A stretch of 6,962 nt of DNA. It comes from Chloroflexota bacterium (GTDB taxonomy: Bacteria; Chloroflexota; Limnocylindria; QHBO01). A model generated the notes under the pieces. That model did not search any database. It had not been told where the DNA came from and saw only the letters and a program-made list of their open reading frames with translations. The position numbers were made by a program, and so were the translations under genes. Each line of letters opens with the position of its first letter. The stretch's first letter is position 1. Shown here piece by piece: positions 1-5,887 of this stretch. The stretch is from contig JAGXHP010000134.1 of NCBI GenBank assembly GCA_024636135.1, positions 1 to 6,962 on the forward strand, read 5' to 3'.

Positions 1-196
1 CCCCCACGATCTGCACGATCCCCCGGTTGATGAGACGCTCGGCTCGCTGCCGCACCGTCGCCTCCGGGACCTTGAGCTGGCGCCCGATCTGGGCGTACGG
101 GCGCCGCCCATCCAGCTGAAGGCACTGGATGATGCTCTTGTCGAGATCATCCAGGATGGGGCGTCGTCCGGGCTGCTGTATCGATCGCACGGCCAT
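1..196 (-). CDS. Lrp/AsnC-family transcriptional regulator, N-terminal part (cut by window edge)
   Basis: The first 65 codons are present and the rest lies beyond the left edge. The translation begins MAVRSIQQPGRRPILDDLDK and continues into the classic Lrp/AsnC DNA-binding domain: LDDLDKSIIQCLQLDGRRPY (residues 15-34), then AQIGRQLKVPEATVRQRAER (35-54) as the helix-turn-helix and LINRGIVQIVG as the start of the wing. Spacing and key residues (LDxxD, DGR, the TVRxR recognition helix, RGIV) match the family. The C-terminal RAM ligand-binding domain is not visible, so the effector cannot be guessed; in this family it is usually an amino acid. Members bind DNA as dimers or octamers and often autoregulate. 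The ATG at 196-194 is the only ATG or GTG in frame upstream of the domain, and a promoter places transcription start on or beside it. The gene is separated from the upstream operon by 132 bp and appears to have its own promoter. Confidence 0.88.
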   Translation of the reverse strand, partial: MAVRSIQQPGRRPILDDLDKSIIQCLQLDGRRPYAQIGRQLKVPEATVRQRAERLINRGIVQIVG

Positions 197-203
197 GAGG
201 CGA

Positions 204-232
204 AGAGTAGCCAGCGACCGGTGTTCGGTCAA
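204..232 (-). promoter_or_regulatory. Predicted sigma-70-type promoter for the Lrp-family gene, leaderless
   Basis: On the minus strand, TTGACC (232-227) resembles the -35 consensus TTGACA and TACTCT (209-204) fits the -10 pattern TAnnnT, with an exact 17-bp spacer. The -10 is followed by seven bases (TCGCCTC) and then the ATG at 196, so a start 7-8 bases past the -10 would put the mRNA 5' end at or beside the A of the start codon. No ribosome binding site is present, in line with leaderless initiation. Confidence 0.6.
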
Positions 233-290
233 CTTTCCGCAAGGATCGGTACCCCATCTTGCGGATTCCGCATGGTTCGGCGGATTCCGT
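216..290. promoter_or_regulatory. Cluster of inverted repeats upstream of and inside the Lrp-gene promoter (candidate operator)
   Basis: Four related elements are visible. TGCGGATTCCGCA (260-272) is a perfect palindrome with a one-base centre. GCGGATTCCG is found at 261-270 and again at 280-289, 19 bp apart. TCCGCAAG (236-243) and CTTGCGGA (258-265) form a perfect 8-bp inverted repeat with a 14-bp spacer. GACCG (216-220) and CGGTC (226-230) form a 5-bp inverted repeat between the -10 and -35 boxes. Phased, related half-sites just upstream of an Lrp/AsnC gene fit an autoregulatory operator, which is common in that family. The binding role is inference. Confidence 0.45.
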
Positions 291-328
291 GGTCGCGTGG
301 GCAGCAACGCCTGACCAGGTTCCGACCG

Positions 329-2548
329 TCAGTCCGCGTCGGTGGACGCAGCCACGTCGCGCTTCCAGGCGCCCGTGGCATCGGCCAAGAGCTCGGCGAC
401 GTCGCGCACGGCCACGTCGGTGCGGTCGAGGTCCGTGGTGCCGTCCCGCAGCATGATCAGGCAGAATGGGCAGGCGGTGGCGATCTCGTCGGGTGTCTTC
501 TCGAGCGCCTGCTCGACCCGCTTGTGATTGATCCGCTTGCCCTCGTGCTCCTCCATCCACATGCGTGCGCCTCCGGCCCCGCAGCACATGCCCTTGCGAT
601 GGTGAAGATCCATCTCGACCACGCTCTGGCCGGGCACCGATTCGACCACCCGCCGTCCCTCGTCATACACCTCGTTGTATCGGCCGAGGTAGCAGGCGTC
701 GTGGTAGGCGACGACCGCCTCGTGATGCTCCGAGGGCACGAGCCGGCCATCGGCGACTAGGCGGTCCAGCAGCTGGGTGTGATGAATGACCTGCACGCCC
801 GTGAGGCCGAACTGCGGATACTCGTTCTTGATCGTATTGAAGCAGTGCGGGCAGGTCGCCACGATCGTCGAGATGCCGTGCTCCGCGTGCGCGGCCGAGA
901 GCGTCGCGACGTTCTCCTCTGCCAGCATCTGGTACAGGTACTCGTTCCCGGCTCGACGCGCCGGATCACCGGTACAGGTCTCCTGGGCACCGAGCACGGA
1001 GAACGGCACATCGGCCTGGGCCAGCAGCTGCGCCATGGCCCGAACGACCTTGCGGTTGCGGTCGTCGAATGCGCCGGCACACCCGACCCAGAACAGGATC
1101 CTGCCGTCCAGCACGTCTCCAACGGGCTGCGTCTCGTGGATCGTGCGCCACGGCGAGTCGCCGCGGGGCCGACGGATGGATGCGTCGGCCTCGGAGAGCG
1201 GGGTCACGTCCAGCCCCTTGGCCCAGTCCATCCGCGATGACTTCGGCTGGCCCCACGGATTGCCGGCGTTCTCCATGTTGCGGAAGGCGGCGTTCAGCTC
1301 CTTGGGGAAGCGGCTCTCCTCCAGCACGGCGTTGCGCCGGATCTCGACGATCGTGTCCACGTGCTCGATGAGCACCGGGCAGCCCTCCACGCACCAGCCA
1401 CAGGTGGTGCATTGCCAGACTGCCTCCTCGGGAATGGCGTTGTCGATCAGCGGCAGGCTCAGCGCCTCCTCGGCCCGTCCACGCGCCAGCGACAGCGCGT
1501 CCTCCGACGCCGCGGCCCCGCCGTTCGCTCCCCCCTTCCACGCACGCTGTGCCGATGCGGCGGCCGCCAGCGCCGTCTCGGCCGAGGCGATCTGGTCGCG
1601 CAGCCCCTCCATCAGGTGCTTGGGTGAGAGCGTCTTGCCCGTCATCGATGCGGGGCAGAACTCCATGCAGCGGCCGCACTCGGTGCACGCCAGGCCGTCG
1701 GCGAGATGGCGCCAGGTCAGGTCCTTCAGGCCCTTGGCGCCGAAGACCGGCAGCTCCTCACCCTCCTCCGGCTCGGCCTCGAGGTCCATCTTGCGCAGGG
1801 CGCCGCGCGGCTCGAGGTTGCGGAAGTAGACGTTCGGCTCACTGCTGATGATGTGGAGATGCTTGCTGTACGGCAGGTACGCGCCGAAGCCCAGCACGAG
1901 GAGGATGTGCGCCCAGCCCATGACCCCGAAGCCGATCACGGCCGCCTGCTCGCCGATGCCCTCGAGGGCCACGCTCAGCGGCCCGGCGAGAACGGCCCAG
2001 GTGCGGCTCGGATCGTCCGGCTCGAGGACGTAGGCGAAGGCGTCACCCAGCCACTCGGTGAGGACGATGCTGAAGATCAGCCCGAGGATGATGAATGCGT
2101 CGCGCGTGAGGGCCAGCCGCGCCGGCCGGATCACGGTGCGACGAATGACGAAGTACACGACCGAGGCCAGCACCAGCCCGACGAAGACGTTGGCGAACAG
2201 GACGATCACGCTCCAGAAGAAGCCGCCGATCGGCCAGCCAGCGATCGCCTCCACCAGCCCGTTGGTCAGGTAGTTGCCGGTCGTGGCCAGCAGGACGATG
2301 AATCCCCAGAAGACGAAGGCATGGGTCAGCCCCGGCCCGAGATCCTGGAGAAGGCGGCGCTGGCCGAAGACGAAGACGGCGAGCGCCTTGATGCGCTCGG
2401 GAACGCGGTCGAATCGGTCGAGCGGGCGGCCGCTGCGCAGAACGGCCAGGTGCCATCGGGCGCGGCGCCAGAACAGGAAGATCGCCGCGGCCACGGGCAC
2501 GACGATCAGCGGGTAGAGCGGGATGCTGGCTTCCATGGGTCGCGCCAT
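329..2548 (-). CDS. Membrane-bound Fe-S oxidoreductase, probable ETF:menaquinone oxidoreductase (EtfD/EMO type)
   Basis: This 739-residue protein joins three parts. Residues 1-235 form a membrane domain of the NarI/DsrM kind, with helices near 11-27, 75-90, 108-135, 150-165 and 203-225 and candidate haem b ligands His75, His214 and His230/His232. Residues 285-392 hold two 4Fe-4S motifs, CTECGRCMEFCP (Cys288, 291, 294, 298) and CTTCGWCVEGCP (Cys380, 383, 386, 390). Residues 485-700 hold two cysteine-rich CCG domains: Cys490, Cys524 (ETCTGD), Cys566/569 (CPHC), then Cys619, Cys654/655 (MCCGAGG), Cys693/696 (CPFC). This is the layout of mycobacterial EtfD (Rv0338c) and related ETF:menaquinone oxidoreductases, which carry electrons from acyl-CoA dehydrogenases via ETF to menaquinone in the cytoplasmic membrane. 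No etfAB genes are seen, so another donor is possible. It could also be labelled as an HdrD- or GlcF-related reductase. An Ala-rich stretch (318-365) lies between the two ferredoxin motifs. The ATG at 2548 is chosen because the in-frame stop at 2570-2572 allows no earlier start; Met5 (2536) is the only near alternative. Confidence 0.85.
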   Translation of the reverse strand: MARPMEASIPLYPLIVVPVAAAIFLFWRRARWHLAVLRSGRPLDRFDRVPERIKALAVFVFGQRRLLQDLGPGLTHAFVFWGFIVLLATTGNYLTNGLVEAIAGWPIGGFFWSVIVLFANVFVGLVLASVVYFVIRRTVIRPARLALTRDAFIILGLIFSIVLTEWLGDAFAYVLEPDDPSRTWAVLAGPLSVALEGIGEQAAVIGFGVMGWAHILLVLGFGAYLPYSKHLHIISSEPNVYFRNLEPRGALRKMDLEAEPEEGEELPVFGAKGLKDLTWRHLADGLACTECGRCMEFCPASMTGKTLSPKHLMEGLRDQIASAETALAAAASAQRAWKGGANGGAAASEDALSLARGRAEEALSLPLIDNAIPEEAVWQCTTCGWCVEGCPVLIEHVDTIVEIRRNAVLEESRFPKELNAAFRNMENAGNPWGQPKSSRMDWAKGLDVTPLSEADASIRRPRGDSPWRTIHETQPVGDVLDGRILFWVGCAGAFDDRNRKVVRAMAQLLAQADVPFSVLGAQETCTGDPARRAGNEYLYQMLAEENVATLSAAHAEHGISTIVATCPHCFNTIKNEYPQFGLTGVQVIHHTQLLDRLVADGRLVPSEHHEAVVAYHDACYLGRYNEVYDEGRRVVESVPGQSVVEMDLHHRKGMCCGAGGARMWMEEHEGKRINHKRVEQALEKTPDEIATACPFCLIMLRDGTTDLDRTDVAVRDVAELLADATGAWKRDVAASTDAD

Positions 2549-2550
2549 GG

Positions 2551-2572
2551 TAGCGGCGCGATGGTGCCGCTA
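2551..2572 (-). promoter_or_regulatory. Intercistronic hairpin between moaC-moaB and the Fe-S oxidoreductase gene
   Basis: On the minus strand, TAGCGGC (2572-2566) and GCCGCTA (2557-2551) are perfect 7-bp complements around the 8-base loop ACCATCGC. The left arm starts with the TAG stop codon of the moaC-moaB fusion. The right arm ends two bases before the ATG of the next gene, so the stem-loop fills the whole gap. There is no T-run, so it is not a typical terminator. A role in translational coupling or mRNA processing is inference. Confidence 0.5.
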
Positions 2573-3541
2573 GTGGTCACCGCCCGCGAGCTGGTCGAGC
2601 GCGTGCCGGAGCACGGGCAGGAGCGCGTCGAGCGACTCGGTCGCTCCCTTCGGGGATCCCGGAACGTTGACGATGAGCGTGGATCCGCGCGAGCCCACCA
2701 CCGCCCGCGACAGCGCCGCCATCGGGGTGGAGGCGATGCCCACGGCTCGCATCAGCTCCGCCAGCCCCGGTGCCTCACGATCGATGACCCGTCGCGTTGC
2801 GGCCGGGGTAACGTCCGTGGGCGTGAGCCCGGTTCCGCCGGTCGTGATGATCAGCCGATGCCCGGCATCCGCGAGGCGGGCCAGCACCCCGGCAATCTGA
2901 CCCTCGTCGTCCGGCACGACGATCGGGTCGTGGGCAGCGTCGAATCCTGCCTCGGCGAGGCGCGCGACCAGGGCGGGGCCCGACGCATCCGGTCGATCCC
3001 CCGCCGCGGATCGGTTGGAACAGGTGACGACGACCGCCTCGTGTCGGGCGGGCTCCCCGCTCGGCGCATCGGCGTGGAAGTCGCCCGAGCGTCCGCCGGA
3101 CTTCTCGACGAGATGGATGGCATCGATCTGGATGTCGCGCTGCAGCGCCTTCGCCATGTCGTAGACCGTGAGTGCCGCGACGCTGGCCGCGGTGAGGGCC
3201 TCCATCTCGACCCCGGTCCGAGCCGTGACGCGAACCTCGCTCCGGATCACGATCGTGCCGGCCGTTCGGTCGGGCGTCAGCTCGACGTCGATCCCGTCGA
3301 GCGGAAGCGGGTGACACAGCGGAATGAGCTCGGAGGTGCGCTTGGCTGCGGCGATGCCGGCCAGGCGGGCCGTCACCAGCGCATCCCCCTTCGGACCGCC
3401 CGCATCGAGCAGGTCAACGAGAACATCGGCCCGCATGCGGACCGTCGCCTCGGCCACGGCCCGTCGCGCCGTGATCGGCTTGTCCCCCACGTCGACCATC
3501 CGAGGCGTCCCGTCGTCGCCGAGGTGCGTCGGGCGCGTCAT
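2570..3541 (-). CDS. moaCB: Bifunctional molybdenum-cofactor biosynthesis protein, MoaC-MoaB/MogA fusion
   Basis: This 323-residue protein fuses two enzymes of molybdenum-cofactor synthesis. Residues 12-155 are MoaC, cyclic pyranopterin monophosphate synthase, which completes the MoaA product to cPMP: KGD (51-53), AAKRTSELIPLCHPL (65-79, with His77), GVEMEALTAAS (110-120), YDMAKAL (127-133, with Asp128 and Lys131, the catalytic pair in E. coli numbering) and EKSGGRSG (146-153). Residues 168-320 are a MoaB/MogA domain, which adenylylates molybdopterin before metal insertion: TTGGTGLTPTDVTP (233-246) and NVPGSPKG (292-299). The linker of about 12 residues is short and polar. Both halves keep their key residues, so both are probably active. 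The ATG at 3541 overlaps the moeA stop by 4 bp (ATGA), which indicates translational coupling to the gene acting in the same pathway. MoaC-MoaB fusions are known in several phyla. MoaA, MoaD and MoaE are not in the window. Confidence 0.93.
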   Translation of the reverse strand: MTRPTHLGDDGTPRMVDVGDKPITARRAVAEATVRMRADVLVDLLDAGGPKGDALVTARLAGIAAAKRTSELIPLCHPLPLDGIDVELTPDRTAGTIVIRSEVRVTARTGVEMEALTAASVAALTVYDMAKALQRDIQIDAIHLVEKSGGRSGDFHADAPSGEPARHEAVVVTCSNRSAAGDRPDASGPALVARLAEAGFDAAHDPIVVPDDEGQIAGVLARLADAGHRLIITTGGTGLTPTDVTPAATRRVIDREAPGLAELMRAVGIASTPMAALSRAVVGSRGSTLIVNVPGSPKGATESLDALLPVLRHALDQLAGGDH

Positions 3542-4734
3542 GACGACGACCCCAGCACGATGGCCTCGTAGCGAGCCCCGGGCTGCGTGACGGACGGGCC
3601 CTCCGGGACCACGAGCAGGGCGTTGGCCAGCGCCAGCGGCATCAGCTGCGAAGAGCCCTGGCCCCCGGCGGATCGTGCGCGGAAGCCGTCATCCGAGGAG
3701 TCCAGCCGCACCCGCAGGTAGGCGCGCCGCCCGGGATCCTTGGCGATCTCTTCGTCGACGCGCGCATCGACGCGCAGGCGCCCGTCACCCGCCAGCCCGA
3801 GCATGGCGCGGATCATCGGCCGCACGAACAGCTCGAACGTCACGAGGGCGCTGACCGGATTGCCGGGGAGTCCGATGATCGGCACGTCGCCGATGCGCCC
3901 GAACGCCAGTGGTTTGCCCGGCTGGACCGCGATCCGCCAGAAGTCGAGCGTACCCAGCTGCTCGATGACGGTCCGTACGTGGTCGTGGTCGCCGACGCTG
4001 ACGCCACCGGATGCGATGAGCAGGTCGGCACCCTCAATCGCGCCGCGGATGCGCTCCTCGATCACCTGCGGGTCGTCCGGCGCCCGCGCAGCAACCAGCG
4101 GCTGGCCGCCCGCGTCACGGACCGCCCCTGCCAACGCGGGAGCGTTGGCGTCGTAGATCTGGCCGGGCGCGAGCTGCGCGCCGACGTCGCGGAGCTCATC
4201 CCCGGTCGAGAGGATGGCCACCCGCGGCCGACGGCGGACCTGCACCTCGCCACGACCGAGCGCTGCCAGCAGGCCGATGGCTGACGGCGTCAGCGGACCC
4301 TGCTCGAGCCGGATGCGCTGGCCGGCGACGAAATCCAGCCCGGCGGGCCGCACGTGCGTGCCGGCGCGCGGCTCGGTGGCCGCAGAGATGCTCTCTCCCG
4401 CCTCGACCGCGTCCTCCACCGGCATCACGGAATCCGCGCCGGGCGGCATTGGCGCGCCGGTCATGATGCGCACCGCCGTCCCGTCGGTGACTTCCGGCGG
4501 CGGCAAACCGCCCGCCCGCGACTCCCCGACGATCCGGCGATCGGCCGCGCCGTCCGTCGACCGCACCGCGAAGCCGTCCATGGCCGAGTTCGCGAAGGGC
4601 GGGACATCCGCGCTGGCGACCACTTCGGGGTCGACGAGGACCCGCCCAACCGCCTCCGCCAGGGCGACGGTCTCGCCGTCGGTCCGTCCCACGCCATCCA
4701 GGAGCCGAGTCAGCGCCTCATCGACCGACAGCAT
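3538..4734 (-). CDS. moeA: Molybdopterin molybdenumtransferase MoeA
   Basis: This 398-residue protein has the usual length for MoeA, which inserts molybdate into adenylylated molybdopterin to finish Moco in the cytoplasm. Family motifs in order are PPFANSAMDGFAVRS (45-59, with the conserved Asp53), RIMTGAPMPPGAD (89-101), STGDEL (176-181), YDANAPAL (194-201), SGGVSVGDHD (242-251), QPGKPLAFG (271-279) and LPGNPVSALVTFELFV (289-304). The C-terminal domain IV follows from about 320. The open frame extends upstream to 4956, but that extension is Arg/Ala-rich shadow sequence inside the protease gene. The ATG at 4734 gives MLSVDEALTRLLDGV, the normal MoeA N-terminus, and lies 5 bp after the preceding stop. 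No Shine-Dalgarno sequence precedes it. The partner MoaC-MoaB gene overlaps its end by 4 bp. The product catalyses the step directly after the MoaB/MogA half of that fusion. Confidence 0.95.
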   Translation of the reverse strand: MLSVDEALTRLLDGVGRTDGETVALAEAVGRVLVDPEVVASADVPPFANSAMDGFAVRSTDGAADRRIVGESRAGGLPPPEVTDGTAVRIMTGAPMPPGADSVMPVEDAVEAGESISAATEPRAGTHVRPAGLDFVAGQRIRLEQGPLTPSAIGLLAALGRGEVQVRRRPRVAILSTGDELRDVGAQLAPGQIYDANAPALAGAVRDAGGQPLVAARAPDDPQVIEERIRGAIEGADLLIASGGVSVGDHDHVRTVIEQLGTLDFWRIAVQPGKPLAFGRIGDVPIIGLPGNPVSALVTFELFVRPMIRAMLGLAGDGRLRVDARVDEEIAKDPGRRAYLRVRLDSSDDGFRARSAGGQGSSQLMPLALANALLVVPEGPSVTQPGARYEAIVLGSSS

Positions 4735-4739
4735 CGCGC

Positions 4740-5864
4740 TCAGACGCCGAGCTTCATGCGGGCCTCGATGAGCCGCATGATCCCCCGCCGCGTCACCAAG
4801 CCGATCGGCAGCCGCTCCTCGTCCCCGATGACCGGCAGCTGGCTCACCTCTCGCTCCTGGATGAGGCGCAGCGCGTCGACGAGAGGCTCGTCCGGGCCGA
4901 TGGTGGCGAGATCCCCGTAGCGGGTCATGATGTCGGTCACCCGCGCGCCTTCCCACGCGTCACGCGGAACGCGGCGCACGTCCGACAGCGTGACCACGCC
5001 GGCCAGGCCGCCATCAGGGTGGCGCACCAGGAACGACCGGTCGTCGCCGCGCATCATGTGCTCGGACACGAGGTCCGAAACCGAGTCGTTGGGTGAGACC
5101 GTCGCGGGCGCCAGGTCCATCGCATCGCGGACTCGCACACCGCTGAGGGAAAGCTCGAGCCCGGCCTGCGCCTGCGACTGCTCGGCTGCCGTGGCCAGGA
5201 ACCAGCCGACGAGCGCCAGCCACAGTCCACTGCCGATGTCGCGTGAGCGCAGCGCCCAGAACACGCCGCCGGCCACCATGAGGTAGCCGATGACCCTGCC
5301 GACGATCGCCGCCTGGCGCGTGGCGGTCAGCTGGTCGCCGCGGATCCGCCACAGGACGGCACGCAACACGCGCCCGCCGTCCATGGGGTAGCCGGGGACG
5401 AGGTTGAAGATCCCGAGCACGATGTTGATGAAGCCGAGCCACCCGAACAGCGTCTGTGCCTCGCGCTGGGGTACCACGGCGCCGACCGCGAGCAGCGCGG
5501 CCCCGAGCAACAGGCTGGAAATCGGCCCCGCCAGGGCGATCACCGCCTCGTCGCGGGGGCGCTTGCTATCGGCCTCGATGCTCGTGGCACCGCCGAAGAT
5601 GAAGAGCGTGATGCCCGAGACCTTCAATCCCAGGCGTCGGGCCAGGATGGCGTGCGAGAACTCGTGGATCAGGACCGAGGCGAAGAAGAGGATCGCCGTG
5701 CCGGCCCCGAGCAGCCAGTACTGCGTCGTGGTCAGTCCCGGGGTGATCCGCGGGAAGAACGCATCGGCGAGCGAGAAGGTCAGCAGGCCGGCGATCACGA
5801 GCCAACTGGGATGCACGGCCAGATCGATCCCGGCAATGCGTGCGACCTTCCAACCTGAGCCCAT
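4740..5864 (-). CDS. Site-2 protease (M50 family) with two CBS domains
   Basis: This 374-residue intramembrane zinc metalloprotease belongs to the SpoIVFB-like, CBS-containing branch of M50. Residues 1-235 form the membrane core, with hydrophobic segments near 20-35, 50-75, 108-132, 140-156, 188-205 and 212-227. The metal site is complete: HEFSH (67-71) on the first catalytic helix and NLVPGYPMDGGRVLRAV (154-170), where Asp162 is the third ligand. Two CBS domains follow, about 243-298 (VRDAMDLAPATVSPNDSV, then GVVTLSDV) and 309-367 (VTDIMTRYGDLATIGPDEPL, then LPIGLVTRRGIMRL). CBS pairs usually bind adenine nucleotides and may tune activity, but the ligand here is unknown. Substrates of this branch are mostly unknown; relatives cleave membrane-bound pro-sigma or anti-sigma factors. 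No anti-sigma or sigma gene is visible. The ATG at 5864 gives the family N-terminus (WKVARIAGIDLAVHPSWLV), 9 bp after the DUF1461 stop. Moco genes follow only 5 bp downstream. Confidence 0.93.
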   Translation of the reverse strand: MGSGWKVARIAGIDLAVHPSWLVIAGLLTFSLADAFFPRITPGLTTTQYWLLGAGTAILFFASVLIHEFSHAILARRLGLKVSGITLFIFGGATSIEADSKRPRDEAVIALAGPISSLLLGAALLAVGAVVPQREAQTLFGWLGFINIVLGIFNLVPGYPMDGGRVLRAVLWRIRGDQLTATRQAAIVGRVIGYLMVAGGVFWALRSRDIGSGLWLALVGWFLATAAEQSQAQAGLELSLSGVRVRDAMDLAPATVSPNDSVSDLVSEHMMRGDDRSFLVRHPDGGLAGVVTLSDVRRVPRDAWEGARVTDIMTRYGDLATIGPDEPLVDALRLIQEREVSQLPVIGDEERLPIGLVTRRGIMRLIEARMKLGV

Positions 5865-5887
5865 CGGCTGAGTCTAGATCAGGTCGC
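5842..5887 (-). promoter_or_regulatory. Structured start region of the site-2 protease gene (competing inverted repeats)
   Basis: GCGACCT (5842-5848) pairs perfectly with AGGTCGC (5881-5887). ACCTGA (5853-5858) pairs perfectly with TCAGGT (5879-5884). Both use 5881-5884, so the two stems exclude each other. Inside them, the minus-strand RNA has AGCC and GGCU arms around the loop GAUG, which holds the AUG start codon (5864-5862). Short GC-rich repeats occur by chance, so a regulatory role is only a possibility. Confidence 0.25.

Larger units (their letters stand above)
197..328. other. Intergenic region with promoter and inverted repeats
   Basis: This 132-bp region lies between the stop of the Fe-S oxidoreductase gene and the start of the Lrp-family gene. 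It holds the promoter at 204-232 and the inverted repeats at 216-290, annotated separately. The left-over stretch 291-328, just after the oxidoreductase stop codon, contains only weak pairing (GGTCG at 291-295 with CGACC at 323-327; GCGT at 295-298 with ACGC at 307-310) and no T-rich run, so I do not call a terminator. No small gene is supported here. Confidence 0.7.

Noticed and set aside
291..328. Possible terminator after the oxidoreductase gene
   Set aside because: Only 4-5 bp arms with long loops and no T-run on the minus strand.
786..1829. A 347-codon plus-strand open frame
   Set aside because: Low-complexity Ser/Ala/Arg composition, no motifs, and antisense to the Fe-S oxidoreductase gene.
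329..2548. Nitrate reductase gamma subunit or heterodisulfide reductase as the main call
   Set aside because: The membrane domain resembles NarI and the CCG domains resemble HdrB/D, but the single-chain layout fits EtfD/EMO-type proteins better, and no nitrate reductase or Hdr partner genes are present.
1706..3571. A 621-codon open frame on the plus strand opposite two genes
   Set aside because: Its product is rich in Arg, Asp, His and Gly without any domain, and it lies antisense to the well-supported oxidoreductase and moaC-moaB genes. Long antisense frames are usual in high-GC DNA.
4712..4740. AGCGC/GCGCT inverted repeat around the moeA start
   Set aside because: Five base pairs with a 19-base loop are expected by chance at this base composition.
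4735..4956. Upstream extension of moeA to an ATG at 4956
   Set aside because: The extra 74 residues are Arg/Ala/His-rich, lie within the protease gene in another frame, and would precede an already normal MoeA N-terminus.
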